From: an uncultured Pelagibacteraceae bacterium
GTDB lineage: Bacteria; Pseudomonadota; Alphaproteobacteria; Pelagibacterales; Pelagibacteraceae
Length of the DNA stretch: 64,000 bases
NCBI GenBank assembly: GCA_902518835.1
Contig: CABYHH010000002.1
Location: forward strand, 1-64,000
Direction: 5' to 3'
Made by a program: the position numbers and the translations under genes. Positions 24,250 through 35,389 of the stretch are shown here, piece by piece. Each line of letters begins with the position of its first letter. Within the stretch, counting starts at the first letter, position 1. The notes under the pieces were generated by a model, which worked only from the letters and a program-made list of their open reading frames with translations, was not told the origin of the DNA and did no database searches.

Positions 24250-25530
24250 ATGAAGTTCTTTGAAACTTCAAAATATTACACTTTAAAGAAATCTACGTAT
24301 ATTACTCTTAGGTGGATAGCAATATTTGGTCAACTATTTTCAATCAATGTAGTATATTTTTATTTCAAATTTAATTTTGATTATTTTTATTCTACCTTAA
24401 TTATTTTAGTCGGGATATTAAGTAATTTTTATTTAATTTACATTTATCCAAAAACTCAAATCTCAGATAGAGCTGCATTATTATTTTTACTAATAGATAT
24501 ATTTCAACTTGCTGGGTTAATTTATTTAACAGGAGGAATACTTAATCCTTTTATTATTTTTTTAATAATACCAAGTGTCTTTTCATCATCTAATTTAGGT
24601 TTTAGATCTAATTTACTACTTGTTTTAACTACAATATTAACAATAATTTTTTTGACTTTTTTCTCTAAAAGTTTACCAGCACCATTAAATGATCATTTTC
24701 ATGTGAGTCCTTATTACGTTTATTCGATACCAGTATCATTAATAATAGCCTTGGTATTTTTGAATTATTTTGCAATTATTTTTGGCTCAGAGTCTAGACT
24801 GAGAAAAGATGCTTTAAATAAAATGGAGGAAATTATGGCTAAAGAGCACGAAATGCTATCATTAGGAGGACAGGCTGCGGCTGCTGCACATTCTCTAGGC
24901 ACTCCTTTATCAACAATCAAAATTATAAGTCAAGAGCTGATGAAGCAACTTAAAGATCAAAAAGATGTTATTCAGGATATTAAACTTTTGTCTAGTCAAG
25001 TTGAAAGATGTAATCAAATATTAAAAAGGTTGTCTTTAGATCCCAACCAAGAGGATGACTTTATAGATGAGGATATGACAATGCGAGATTATTTGAAAGA
25101 AATTATCTCCTCATTTCAAGAAACAAGTGAAAAAAATTTTATTTTTAATTTTGCGCAAGACTCAAATTCAAAAAAGATTACAAAGTCAATCGAAATCATT
25201 TACGGATTGAGAAACTTCGTTGGGAATGCTAACAAATTTAGCTCAAAAAAAATATTTATTACACTTAAAAGTGATAATGATTTTACTGAAATTATAATTG
25301 AGGATGATGGCAATGGTTTTCCAAATGATATAATTTCAAAAATAGGTGAGCCATATTTAAAATCTATAAAAAACTCAAATCCTAAAAAAGATGGACTAGG
25401 TTTAGGTTTATTCATTGGAAAAAATTTATTAGAAAAAAATTTTGCTATGATAAATTGCCAAAATTCTGAAATACGAACTGGTGCTGAGATAAAAATTAAA
25501 TGGAAAAATAAAGATTTATTTAAAATTTAA
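24250..25530 (+). CDS. sensor histidine kinase of RegB/PrrB type
   Basis: N-terminal TM segments, H-box GGQAAAAAHSLGTPLSTIKI, HATPase motifs DGLGLGLFIGKNLL. Confidence 0.82.
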   Translation: MKFFETSKYYTLKKSTYITLRWIAIFGQLFSINVVYFYFKFNFDYFYSTLIILVGILSNFYLIYIYPKTQISDRAALLFLLIDIFQLAGLIYLTGGILNPFIIFLIIPSVFSSSNLGFRSNLLLVLTTILTIIFLTFFSKSLPAPLNDHFHVSPYYVYSIPVSLIIALVFLNYFAIIFGSESRLRKDALNKMEEIMAKEHEMLSLGGQAAAAAHSLGTPLSTIKIISQELMKQLKDQKDVIQDIKLLSSQVERCNQILKRLSLDPNQEDDFIDEDMTMRDYLKEIISSFQETSEKNFIFNFAQDSNSKKITKSIEIIYGLRNFVGNANKFSSKKIFITLKSDNDFTEIIIEDDGNGFPNDIISKIGEPYLKSIKNSNPKKDGLGLGLFIGKNLLEKNFAMINCQNSEIRTGAEIKIKWKNKDLFKI

Positions 25531-25531
25531 C

Positions 25532-27331
25532 TTAATGCATCTTTTTTTTTTTATCAAATAAAGTACTTAATTGTGATATCATAACATCTCCCAATTCATT
25601 TACATCGGATATTTTAATTGCACGATTATAATATCTTGATACATCATGACCAATACCTACAGCTAATATTTCGATTTCAGTTTTTTCCTCAATAAATTTT
25701 ACCATTTTTTTTAAATGTTTTTCTAAAAAATCACCTGAATTAACAGATAGAGTTGAGTCATCAACAGGTGCTCCATCTGAAATTACCATGAGTATTTTTC
25801 TTTGTTCCCTTCTTTTTTTTAATCTATTAAAAGCCCAAGAAATAGCCTCACCATCAATATTTTCTTTAAGTAATCCCTCTTTTAGCATCAAACCAAGATT
25901 ATTCTTAGATTGGCGCCAGTGACTATCTGCACTTTTGTAAATAATATGTCTAAGATCATTTAATCTACCTGGTAATTTTGATTTTCCACTAGTATTCCAA
26001 TTTTCTCTACTTTGTCCTCCTTTCCAATTTTTTGTAGTAAAACCAAGTATTTCGACTTTTACTGAACAACGCTCCAAAGTTCTTGATAAGATATCTGCAC
26101 AAATTGCTGCTATTGTTATAGGTCTGCCTCTCATAGATCCTGAGTTGTCTATTAATAGGGTTACAACAGTATCCTCAAATTCCAAATCTTTCTCTTTTTT
26201 AAAAGATAAAGAGTTATATGGATCCATAATTATTCTCGGTAATTTTGAGCTATCTAAAAGACCTTCATCTAAGTCAAATTCCCAAGATCTATTCTGTTTA
26301 GCTAATAATTGTCTTTGAAGTTTATTTGCAAGCTTAGTAATTATATCCTGAAAGTTTATTAATTGTTGATCTAAAGTTTTTCTCAGTTTTTCTGACTCTT
26401 CTGAATTTTCTAAATTTTCAGCCTTAATAATTTCATCATACTCAGTAGTGAAAATTTTATAATCAAGATCAATAGTATTCAAAGTTTTTTTTTGTATAAC
26501 TTGATCAATACCTCTCTCTTCAGAATTAGTATCCATTTGATCTTCATTTAGTTTATATTCATCAACACTAAACTCTGACTCCATGCTTGCGACTGACTCC
26601 TCATCTTTAGCTTGATCTTTATTATCTTCATTTTCAGCATTTTTGTCATCATTGAATGGATTATTTTGTTCGCTATCTTGATTCTCTTCTTTAGATTCGT
26701 TATTTTCCTCATTTTGGAATATATCCATTTCTTTAAAAATTTCTGTAAATTTTGAGGAATATTTGTTTTGATTTTCTAAGTTTTCTTTTAAAAAATTAAT
26801 ATGTTTATTGATTGAAATATCAAAATCTTTTTCCCAGTAACTTAACATTTTTTTTGCGAGTGAGTTAAGCTTTATACCGTGGAAGTTCTTAAGCATGTAT
26901 AATTCAAATGCCTCATTAATAGATACATCATCTTTGCTTTCTAGTTTCTCTTTTTTCTTGAGATTAATTACCCGATAATAATTTTCTTCAAAATTTTTTT
27001 GAATACCTTTGAGCATTTTTCCACCCAGTAATTCTACTCTTATTTTTTCTGTTAAAGAATACAGTGATTTACAAGACGAATTTAATGGTAAATTTTTTTT
27101 ATAAATGTTTTCGTCTGAAAATTTTTTTTTTAAAGCCAAGGTATCCGTATCTGCCCTAGCCTTTACAAAAGAGCTTTTGGTATTAAGGGTTTCAATTTCT
27201 GGAAAATTTGATTTTTTAATTAATTTATCTTTTTTATCAGCCTTTAAATCATCTGAGATTACTTTAAAAGTAGAATGTAGAGCTTGTTTAAACTTCTCTC
27301 TAAAATTAGAAACTTTACTGCTATTGCTCAT
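25532..27331 (-). CDS. cobT: CobT-like cobaltochelatase subunit (VWA domain)
   Basis: Acidic central region, [31 protein letters not shown]. Confidence 0.87.
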   Translation of the reverse strand: MSNSSKVSNFREKFKQALHSTFKVISDDLKADKKDKLIKKSNFPEIETLNTKSSFVKARADTDTLALKKKFSDENIYKKNLPLNSSCKSLYSLTEKIRVELLGGKMLKGIQKNFEENYYRVINLKKKEKLESKDDVSINEAFELYMLKNFHGIKLNSLAKKMLSYWEKDFDISINKHINFLKENLENQNKYSSKFTEIFKEMDIFQNEENNESKEENQDSEQNNPFNDDKNAENEDNKDQAKDEESVASMESEFSVDEYKLNEDQMDTNSEERGIDQVIQKKTLNTIDLDYKIFTTEYDEIIKAENLENSEESEKLRKTLDQQLINFQDIITKLANKLQRQLLAKQNRSWEFDLDEGLLDSSKLPRIIMDPYNSLSFKKEKDLEFEDTVVTLLIDNSGSMRGRPITIAAICADILSRTLERCSVKVEILGFTTKNWKGGQSRENWNTSGKSKLPGRLNDLRHIIYKSADSHWRQSKNNLGLMLKEGLLKENIDGEAISWAFNRLKKRREQRKILMVISDGAPVDDSTLSVNSGDFLEKHLKKMVKFIEEKTEIEILAVGIGHDVSRYYNRAIKISDVNELGDVMISQLSTLFDKKKKMH

Positions 27332-28306
27332 CTATAGCTGGATATTAGCAAGAGACTCTGGCAATTCCTCACCAAAACATCTTTGATAATATTCTGCAAT
27401 AATATTTTTTTCTATCTCGTCACATTTATTTAAAAAAGTAACTCTAAATGCATAACCAATATCTTTAAATATTTCTACATTTTCAGCCCAATGTAACACG
27501 GTCCTTGGACTCATCACTGTAGAGATGTCACCTGCTATAAATCCTTTTCTTGTTAATGTTGCGACCTTAATCATGTTAGCTATATCTTCTTTACCTTTTT
27601 GATTATTAAAATTTTTATTTTTTGCTAAAATAATTTCCATTTCTTTATCCAAGCTTAAATAGTTCAAAGTTGTCACTATATTCCACCTATCCATTTGACC
27701 TTGATTTATTTGCTGAGTGCCGTGATATAAGCCTGTTGTATCTCCAAGACCAATAGTGTTAGACGTAGCAAAAAGTCTAAAATACTTATTTTGTTTTATT
27801 ACTTTATTTTTGTCTAAAAGGGTAAAATTACCTTCTGTTTCAAGTACCCTTTGAATAACAAACATAACATCTGGTCTTCCAGCATCATATTCATCAAAAA
27901 CTAGAGCAATTGGATTTTGAATTGACCAAGGTAAAATGCCTTCATTGAATTTGGTTACTTGTTTTCCATCTTCCAAAACAATCGCATCTTTTCCAATTAG
28001 ATCAATTCTACTTATGTGACTATCAAGGTTTACTCTCACACAGGGCCAATTAAGTCGCGCTGCAATTTGTTCAATATGTGTTGATTTACCGGTTCCATGG
28101 TATCCTTGGATTAAAACCCTTTTATTAAAAGCAAACCCAGAAAGAATAGCTAGTGTGGTGTCTTTATCAAATTTGTAATTTTTATCTAACTCGGGAACAT
28201 ACTCACTTTTTTTTGAAAAAGCACTCAACTCCATATCAGAGTCAAAACCAAAAGTTTGTTTTATTGAAATTTTTATATCTGGTTGTATATTTAAATTATT
28301 TATCAA
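27332..28306 (-). CDS. cobS: CobS-like cobaltochelatase subunit (MoxR-type AAA+ ATPase)
   Basis: [61 protein letters not shown]. Confidence 0.92.
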   Translation of the reverse strand: MINNLNIQPDIKISIKQTFGFDSDMELSAFSKKSEYVPELDKNYKFDKDTTLAILSGFAFNKRVLIQGYHGTGKSTHIEQIAARLNWPCVRVNLDSHISRIDLIGKDAIVLEDGKQVTKFNEGILPWSIQNPIALVFDEYDAGRPDVMFVIQRVLETEGNFTLLDKNKVIKQNKYFRLFATSNTIGLGDTTGLYHGTQQINQGQMDRWNIVTTLNYLSLDKEMEIILAKNKNFNNQKGKEDIANMIKVATLTRKGFIAGDISTVMSPRTVLHWAENVEIFKDIGYAFRVTFLNKCDEIEKNIIAEYYQRCFGEELPESLANIQL

Positions 28307-28823
28307 TTTTTTCTCTATATGTATTTTTTAATTGTGTATAAGCCAAAGTAATTAATTTAAGTTTTTCTTCAAATTTTTTATTACCTGAATTCATATCAGG
28401 GTGAAATTTTTTGACAAGGATTTTGAATTTTTCTTGTATTTTTAACCAATTTAACCCAACTGAAATTCCCAAAATTCCAAAAGCCTCTATATCTTTATGA
28501 TTAAATTTAAATTGACGCATGTGGTTATAATCACTCTTAAATTTGTTTTTATCAAGTTCATCTTTTAATGTGTTATTCCACAAAATTTTAAAAAAATTAT
28601 CTGAGGAGCTGAAGCTTTGAGTTGGTTTGTGCCAAGTCATATCCGATTTTAAAAAATTTATAACCTGATCATCGTTCATCCCAGAGAAATAATTCCAATT
28701 TTTATTAAATTCTTTTACATGCTTCAAACATAACATTCTAAATTTTCTACTATTATCTTTCTCAATTGGAGCTCTATATTCACCAGTTTCTTTACAATTT
28801 TTCCAGTCACAAATGTATTTCAT
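28296..28823 (-). CDS. DnaJ-like J-domain protein
   Basis: C-terminal [34 protein letters not shown] (HPD motif). Confidence 0.85.
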   Translation of the reverse strand: MKYICDWKNCKETGEYRAPIEKDNSRKFRMLCLKHVKEFNKNWNYFSGMNDDQVINFLKSDMTWHKPTQSFSSSDNFFKILWNNTLKDELDKNKFKSDYNHMRQFKFNHKDIEAFGILGISVGLNWLKIQEKFKILVKKFHPDMNSGNKKFEEKLKLITLAYTQLKNTYREKIDK

Positions 28824-28844
28824 GATATATAATGAAATATATTT

Positions 28845-29105
28845 ATGGACATAAATAAATTAATTGCAAATATAAAAAAAAAAATAGAGAAAAATGTTCC
28901 TTTAGATTATATTAAAATAGAAGATAAATCTTTTATTCACAAAAATCATCCAGGCAATAAGGAAGGTAAATGTCATTTAAAAATTCTAATTAAATCTTCA
29001 AAGCTTAAAAAAATTAGCAGAATAGATAGTAATAAGATAATTTATAAATTATTAGATAATGAATTAAAAAAATCTATTCACTCTCTACAAATATTGATTG
29101 AGTAA
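28845..29105 (+). CDS. BolA family protein
   Basis: HLKILIKSSKLKKISRIDSNKIIYKLLDNELKKSIHSLQI pattern of BolA. Confidence 0.8.
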   Translation: MDINKLIANIKKKIEKNVPLDYIKIEDKSFIHKNHPGNKEGKCHLKILIKSSKLKKISRIDSNKIIYKLLDNELKKSIHSLQILIE

Positions 29106-30200
29106 TTTTTTTTTAAAAAATACTTTCAATTTATTTATGCTAAAACTGTTTCCTATTGAAGTTTTTCCAATTTTTTTTAATAAAATAAGATTTATCATAT
29201 TTGAATCATTTTTCTTATCTCTAGTCATGTAATATAAAATTTTATTTATATCTCTAGCCGAAAAATAATTATTTAAATCATAAGGTAATTTTGAATTTTT
29301 GATATGATTAACAATAGAGTTAAAGTCTTTTTTACGTAGATATTTATTTTCTAAGCTAAATTTTAAAGCTGAATATATTCCTAGAAAAACAGCTTCGCCG
29401 TGATTTAATTTTTTTGAGTAATCTAAAGATGCTTCATAGGAATGGCCAAATGTATGCCCAAAATTTAATATTTTTCTAATATTATTTTCTTTTTCATCTC
29501 TCTGGACTATTTGTTTTTTTATTTTACAACTTTCATAAATAGCCTTTTCAATATACGGAGATTTTAAATTTAAAATTTGAGATACATTTTTATCTAAATA
29601 TTTATAGAATTTTCTATTTAAAATTAAAGAATGTTTAAAAATTTCTGCATATCCGCAGACTAATTCTCTCTTAGGAAGAGATTTTAGAAAATTGGTATCA
29701 CTAATAACTAATTTTGGCTGATAAAAGCTTCCAATTAGATTCTTACCATAATGGGTATTAATACCAGTTTTTCCACCTATAGAAGAGTCGACTTGAGATA
29801 AAAGAGTTGTCGGAATATTTATAAACTGCAAGCCTCTTTTATAAATACTTGCTGCAAAACTAACAACATCCCCAGTAATGCCCCCTCCAATTGCAATTAT
29901 ACAATCAGATCTTGAAAAATTTTCTTTTAGCAGGGTATTGATAATTAAATCTACATTTTTTTGATTTTTATTTTTTTCATTTGCTACCATAAACCTTAGT
30001 GACAATTCCTTATTTCTAAAATTATCTTTTAATAATTTTATTATTCTTTTTGGAACTTTTTTATCAATTACCAACATACACTTTCTAAACTTGATTGAAT
30101 TTTTATTTATTATATTTGATAATTTTGCAATAATATTTGATCCAATTATTACATTATACCCACTAGAGTTTGTATTCACTTTTAAATTAATCTGATTCAT
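29085..30200 (-). CDS. aroB: 3-dehydroquinate synthase
   Basis: IAIGGGITGDVVSFAASIYKRGLQFINIPTTLLSQVDSSIGGKTGIN. Confidence 0.95.
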   Translation of the reverse strand: MNQINLKVNTNSSGYNVIIGSNIIAKLSNIINKNSIKFRKCMLVIDKKVPKRIIKLLKDNFRNKELSLRFMVANEKNKNQKNVDLIINTLLKENFSRSDCIIAIGGGITGDVVSFAASIYKRGLQFINIPTTLLSQVDSSIGGKTGINTHYGKNLIGSFYQPKLVISDTNFLKSLPKRELVCGYAEIFKHSLILNRKFYKYLDKNVSQILNLKSPYIEKAIYESCKIKKQIVQRDEKENNIRKILNFGHTFGHSYEASLDYSKKLNHGEAVFLGIYSALKFSLENKYLRKKDFNSIVNHIKNSKLPYDLNNYFSARDINKILYYMTRDKKNDSNMINLILLKKIGKTSIGNSFSINKLKVFFKKKLLNQYL

Positions 30201-30762
30201 GAATTTTTTTTATCTTATTAACAATTTGTTTTTTTGAAAGACCATCACAATTAATACTATATAGAGCTTTTGAGTAGATAATTGAACGTTTTTTTATTAG
30301 TTTCATTAATTCAATATTTGTTAAATTAAATGCGATTGGTCTTTTGGGGTTATTTTGTACTCGTTTTAAAATAGTTTCAGAATTCCATTTCAACCAAAAA
30401 GAATTATGATTTTTTAATATTTCATTTCTAACATTTTTATTTAGGAAAGTTCCTCCGCCTAAAGAAATAACAGAGTTTTTATTCTTTAATATCTGTAAGG
30501 TTATTTTTTCCTCAAATTCTCTAAAAAACTTTTCACCTTTATCTTGAAATATTTGAGGTATTTTCAGATTGAGTTTTTTTTCAATAACACGATCAGTATC
30601 AAAAAATTCTAAATTTAATTCTTTTGATATCAAAAAACCTATAGAGGACTTCCCCGAGCCCATCATACCTAAAAAAACAATGTTTTCTTTTGAATTCATA
30701 ATTTTCTTTATTGAAAAAACACAAATATGTCTTAATTTGAAAATAACTAAAACTATATGCAA
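30187..30762 (-). CDS. aroK: shikimate kinase
   Basis: IVFLGMMGSGKSSIGFLISKELNLEFFDTDRVIE; adjacent to aroB. Confidence 0.92.
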   Translation of the reverse strand: MHIVLVIFKLRHICVFSIKKIMNSKENIVFLGMMGSGKSSIGFLISKELNLEFFDTDRVIEKKLNLKIPQIFQDKGEKFFREFEEKITLQILKNKNSVISLGGGTFLNKNVRNEILKNHNSFWLKWNSETILKRVQNNPKRPIAFNLTNIELMKLIKKRSIIYSKALYSINCDGLSKKQIVNKIKKIHESD

Positions 30763-30936
30763 TTTATAAAAAAAACAAGTTCGAGAGTAAACTTTCTTGG
30801 GTTAATAATAAAATTAACTTTGGTTTTAGTTACAATTATAGGAATTGTTTTTTTATTGAATAAAATTGATTTTCCTGCGCCAATAAAAGAAATTGATAAG
30901 ATAATTCCTAATGAAAATTTTAAAATTATTAAATAA
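30757..30936 (+). CDS. small single-TM protein (59 aa), absent from supplied ORF track
   Basis: Reading: MQFIKKTSSRVNFLGLIIKLTLVLVTIIGIVFLLNKIDFPAPIKEIDKIIPNENFKIIK*; stop overlaps start of next CDS. Confidence 0.7.
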   Translation: MQFIKKTSSRVNFLGLIIKLTLVLVTIIGIVFLLNKIDFPAPIKEIDKIIPNENFKIIK

Positions 30937-32680
30937 AAAGTTCTTTTTATCATCTTTATTTTGTTTATTTTTTAGTTTTATTTCCTTTGCTGAAAATCAA
31001 CCAGTCGATATTTGGAATATTGAAAATAAAGAAAATAATAATTCATTGAATAAAAATAAAAATGAGGATTTATCAATAGATGAGTCACCCTCAAAATTTA
31101 AAATTTTCGATATGCAAAAAAATAATGAGATGAATATTATTACTTCAGATCAAAATTTAAATTCAAAAGAAATAAAAATTTATGGTCTTTATGATCCTCA
31201 AACTTATGGACTTGATATGAGTATGTGGTTGAACTCTGACGGTGATCAGCTTAAAAGTATTTTTACAAAATTGAATAGAATAAGCTTATCAAAAGATGCA
31301 AGTGAAATCATGAATATTGTCTTATTAACAAATGCAGAGTCTCCACAAAGAAATATTACTAATGAAGAGTTTCTAAAATTTAGATCTGATTGGTTAGTTA
31401 AAAATTCTGATTTAGATCTAATTGAAGAATATCTTGTAAAAAACCAAGTATTCAATCTTCATCCGCAACTAACAAAGTATTTGGTAAATCAGTATCTATC
31501 CGAAGCCAACATAAAAAAATCTTGTGAAATATTTTCAAAAATACTGGATCCGTTAAAGGATGAATACCTTTCAAAATTTAGGATATATTGTTTAGTTTAC
31601 TCAGGTAAAGAAGAAGAGGCTCAACTTATTTTTGATTTAAAAAAAGAGTTAGGTTTTGATGAAGAGTATTTTGAAAGGAAGATGAATTTTTTCTTTGGTT
31701 ATAATACAAAAGTTGATACAGCAATATCGGAGAAAACTATTTTTGATTTTTATTTAGCTCACAAGTCAAATCCAGAATTTAACTTTGAACCAAATGATAA
31801 GACAAGTAAAATGATTTGGAAGTATCTGTCTTTCTCCGGTCTTTTAAAATCTGTCGAATTAATAGATATCTCGAAGCTAGACGAAATTTCAACTTTAGAG
31901 AAAGCTACACATAATAAAAACTATCCTGAAAAAGAATTATTTAAGATATATAAACGATTTCAATTTAATATAAATCAACTTTTAAACGCTGAACAATCTT
32001 ACAAGTCTTTGACTAATATTGAGGGAAGAGCATTACTTTATCAAAAAACTCTTTTGGAGTCCGACGTAATAAGAAAATTAAATTATTTAAAATTGTTAAA
32101 AAAATCTTTTAAAGATAATGACCTAGAAAACGCGTTTGATAATGAATTAAAAAAGTTTCTTGAAAAAATAGATCCTATGAAAATACCTGATAATTTAACT
32201 AGTTTTTATTACACAAATATTGAAATTAAAGATGACGATAAATTTGAGAAAAAATATAATAAAGATGTTTTGCATCAATCTAAGTTAATAAATTATTTTA
32301 ATGGTGATTATTCAAAATCAAAGATAGAGAAAGATGTGGAGAATTTTTTAAAAAAAATAAAAAAGAATAAGAAGTATTTTTTTTCTAAAAAAGATCAAAT
32401 ATTTTTAGAGTCTCTAAAGTATGATGGTATCGTGATCTCTGATAAATATGATGATTTATATGAAGTAAATAAATCTGAAATACCAACAGACATTCAGGTT
32501 ATGATTAATAATAATGAGAAAGCTGCTGCATTGTTAAGAATTATAGAGGTCATAGGTCAAGATAAATTAGAAAGAATTGATGAAGATACCATTTATTTTA
32601 TTATAGCTACACTTAATCAGCTAAATATAGATTTTTTGAGAAACAAAATTTTACTTAAAGTTCTTCCTTTAAAAGTTTAA
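30911..32680 (+). CDS. hypothetical secreted/envelope protein with signal peptide
   Basis: N-terminal KFFLSSLFCLFFSFISFAEN signal-like segment; long lineage-like ORF. Confidence 0.75.
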   Translation: MKILKLLNKKFFLSSLFCLFFSFISFAENQPVDIWNIENKENNNSLNKNKNEDLSIDESPSKFKIFDMQKNNEMNIITSDQNLNSKEIKIYGLYDPQTYGLDMSMWLNSDGDQLKSIFTKLNRISLSKDASEIMNIVLLTNAESPQRNITNEEFLKFRSDWLVKNSDLDLIEEYLVKNQVFNLHPQLTKYLVNQYLSEANIKKSCEIFSKILDPLKDEYLSKFRIYCLVYSGKEEEAQLIFDLKKELGFDEEYFERKMNFFFGYNTKVDTAISEKTIFDFYLAHKSNPEFNFEPNDKTSKMIWKYLSFSGLLKSVELIDISKLDEISTLEKATHNKNYPEKELFKIYKRFQFNINQLLNAEQSYKSLTNIEGRALLYQKTLLESDVIRKLNYLKLLKKSFKDNDLENAFDNELKKFLEKIDPMKIPDNLTSFYYTNIEIKDDDKFEKKYNKDVLHQSKLINYFNGDYSKSKIEKDVENFLKKIKKNKKYFFSKKDQIFLESLKYDGIVISDKYDDLYEVNKSEIPTDIQVMINNNEKAAALLRIIEVIGQDKLERIDEDTIYFIIATLNQLNIDFLRNKILLKVLPLKV

Positions 32681-32703
32681 AAATTAGTTTATCTTTTTAA
32701 CTA

Positions 32704-33228
32704 ATGGGTATTAGAGATATCATTACTGTTCCGAATGAAGTTTTAAAAAAAGTTTCAGAGCCAATAGATAATTTTGGAATAAATGAAAAAAAACTTATTA
32801 ATGATCTATTTGATACAATGTATAAATTTAAAGGCATTGGTCTTGCAGCTGTTCAGGTTGGCATACTTAAACGTGTAATTGTAATTGATGTGTCTGAAAA
32901 AGATAAAAAAAAAGAGCCATTAAGCTTGATAAATCCTAAAATAAAAAATTTAAGTAAAAGAACATCAATTTATGAGGAGGGATGTTTATCTATACCAAAT
33001 ACCTTTATTGAAATTGAGAGACCTGAGGAATGCGAGGTTGAATATATCGATATAAACGGAAAACTGAAAATTTTAAAATGCGACGGTTTATTATCAACTT
33101 GTATACAACATGAAATAAATCATTTAGATGGTAAATTAATCATTGATCAATTATCAAAATTAAAAAGAGATCTCATTATCAAAAAAATTTCTAAGTCAAA
33201 AAAAAATCCAGATAGAGTAATAGTATAA
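32704..33228 (+). CDS. def: peptide deformylase
   Basis: GIGLAAVQVG, EEGCLSIP, QHEINHLDG. Confidence 0.97.
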   Translation: MGIRDIITVPNEVLKKVSEPIDNFGINEKKLINDLFDTMYKFKGIGLAAVQVGILKRVIVIDVSEKDKKKEPLSLINPKIKNLSKRTSIYEEGCLSIPNTFIEIERPEECEVEYIDINGKLKILKCDGLLSTCIQHEINHLDGKLIIDQLSKLKRDLIIKKISKSKKNPDRVIV

Positions 33229-34160
33229 TGTCAAAAAAAATCGTTTTTATGGGTACACCAATGTTTTCTGTGCCAATTTTAAAATCTTTATACATAGATG
33301 GATTTTCAATTAAGTGTGTATACACTCAGCCTTCACAAAAATCTCATAGAGGTCAAAAAATTAATAAATCACCCGTTCAAATTATATCGGAAACTTTAAA
33401 TATAAATTTTAGATCACCGCAAAGTCTAAAAAATAATATTGAAGAATACAATTTCTTTAAGTCAATTGATGCAGATGTTGCAATTGTTGTTGCTTATGGG
33501 CAAATAATTCCTAAAGAATTTTTAAGTTTAACTAAAAAAGGTTTTATTAATATTCATGCATCCATTCTACCCAAATGGAGAGGAGCAGCGCCCATACAAA
33601 GATCAATAATGAATTTGGACACTGAAACAGGAATAAGCATAATGAAAATAAATGAGAAATTAGACAGTGGACCTGTGTGTAATACATATAAGATTAATCT
33701 TAATCAAAATTTTAATTCAAAAGAAGTTTCAGAAAAGCTTTCTCTCTTAGCGGCAGATAAAATTATAGGAAATGTAAAAGATATCCTGGAGGGTCACTCA
33801 AAGTTTGTTGATCAAGATCATTCAAAAGCAACCTATGCCAAAAAAATTGAAAAAAAAGAGGGACAAATTAATTGGAATGACGATGCATTAAATATTATTG
33901 GTAAAATTAATGGCTTATATCCCTCACCAGGGGCTTTCTTCAATTTTAACTGCGAAAGATATAAAATCATAAAAGCTGAAATTGGAAATGGCACGGGCAA
34001 AAATGGTGAGGTTATATCAGACAATCTTGAAATAGTTTGTGGAAATAACAAATCGATCAAGATTATTGAAATCCAAAGAGAAGGAAAAAAAGTTCAAAAA
34101 GTTGAAGAGTTTATTCTTGGATCTCAAATTAAAAAAGGATCTTTGTTAACTAATGCTTAA
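33228..34160 (+). CDS. fmt: methionyl-tRNA formyltransferase
   Basis: KIVFMGTPMFSVPIL, NIHASILPKWRGAAPIQRSI. Confidence 0.97.
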   Translation: MSKKIVFMGTPMFSVPILKSLYIDGFSIKCVYTQPSQKSHRGQKINKSPVQIISETLNINFRSPQSLKNNIEEYNFFKSIDADVAIVVAYGQIIPKEFLSLTKKGFINIHASILPKWRGAAPIQRSIMNLDTETGISIMKINEKLDSGPVCNTYKINLNQNFNSKEVSEKLSLLAADKIIGNVKDILEGHSKFVDQDHSKATYAKKIEKKEGQINWNDDALNIIGKINGLYPSPGAFFNFNCERYKIIKAEIGNGTGKNGEVISDNLEIVCGNNKSIKIIEIQREGKKVQKVEEFILGSQIKKGSLLTNA

Positions 34161-34893
34161 GTATCAGATATTAATTGAATATGTTGGAACTAATTTTAGA
34201 GGTTGGCAAGTGCAAAAAAAGGGCAAAACTATTCAAGGATTAATTCAAGATAAAATCTCACTGCTTTTAAAAGAAAAAATTAATCTTTTAGGTGCTGGCA
34301 GATTAGATAAAGGTGTTCATGCGATTGAACAATCTGCACATTTTGAATGCAAAACAAAAATAATAAATTTAAATAAATTTCTTAAATCCATAAACTTTTT
34401 TTTGAATAAAGATATGGTGACAATTTTAAAAATTAAAAAGCAAAATAAAGATTTTCATGCGAGATACTCAGCGAAAATGAGAATATACAGGTATGTAATA
34501 ATTAACCGTATAAGCGAATCAGTATTGGATCAAAATAGAAATTGGCATATCATTAATGATTTAGATATAGAAATGATGAAAAAAGCAGCAAAAAAATTAG
34601 TTGGCACAAATGATTTTTCTACTTTTAGAGCTGCCAGTTGTAGAGCGAAAAGTCCAATTAAGACTATGAAATCTGTAAAAATAAAATCAAAAAATAACAA
34701 GATAGAAATTGAGTTCCAATCCCAATCTTTTTTGCAACAACAAGTTCGTTCTATGGTGGGTTGTTTAAAATATGTAGGTGAAAAAAAATGGTCTTTAAAA
34801 AAATTCATTTTTGTAATGAATTCTAAGAAAAGAGCTTTGTGTGCACCACCTGCACCTCCCGAAGGGCTTTACTTAGTGAGAGTTATTTATTAA
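34153..34893 (+). CDS. truA: tRNA pseudouridine synthase A
   Basis: GAGRLDKGVHAIEQSAHF catalytic motif, QSFLQQQVRSMVG. Confidence 0.95.
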   Translation: MLKYQILIEYVGTNFRGWQVQKKGKTIQGLIQDKISLLLKEKINLLGAGRLDKGVHAIEQSAHFECKTKIINLNKFLKSINFFLNKDMVTILKIKKQNKDFHARYSAKMRIYRYVIINRISESVLDQNRNWHIINDLDIEMMKKAAKKLVGTNDFSTFRAASCRAKSPIKTMKSVKIKSKNNKIEIEFQSQSFLQQQVRSMVGCLKYVGEKKWSLKKFIFVMNSKKRALCAPPAPPEGLYLVRVIY

Positions 34894-35359
34894 TTTTTTT
34901 ACTCATCGAAAATTTTTTATTAATTCGCCACCTAGACTCCTCTCTAACAATATAACCACAACAATTTTTTGAGCCACATTTACAAGGAAATTGTTTGTAG
35001 TCTTTATCAAAACCAAATCCATAATCACAAGTGAATTCTTCACCTTTTTTAATATCCCTTATAGCTGTAATCCAAATCTTAAGGCCTTTACCTTCATAAT
35101 CGCAGTTGTTATTACAACTGTGGTTTATAAGTCCAGCAGTATTCCAAGAAAAATCTCCATCTAGAGTATACTTTTTATTTAATGTGAATAAGTAAATAGG
35201 TTTTTGGTTATCAAATTTTTTTGATTCATCTACTTCTTTATTTGTAATAATTTTTCCAACATAATTGATTATTTTAGTTCCCTCCTTAATATCACGGTTA
35301 GCATAAAGTCCTCGTCCTTTGTTATCAATTTTAGATCTTTTAATTTTATAAAGTTTCAT
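34883..35359 (-). CDS. SET domain protein
   Basis: GRGLYANRDIKEGTKIINYVG, LINHSCNNNCDY, GEEFTCDYG, post-SET-like CKCGSKNCCGYI. Confidence 0.88.
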   Translation of the reverse strand: MKLYKIKRSKIDNKGRGLYANRDIKEGTKIINYVGKIITNKEVDESKKFDNQKPIYLFTLNKKYTLDGDFSWNTAGLINHSCNNNCDYEGKGLKIWITAIRDIKKGEEFTCDYGFGFDKDYKQFPCKCGSKNCCGYIVREESRWRINKKFSMSKKINK

Positions 35360-35389
35360 GGGAGTGAATTATTATTAACTAAGTTTAAG

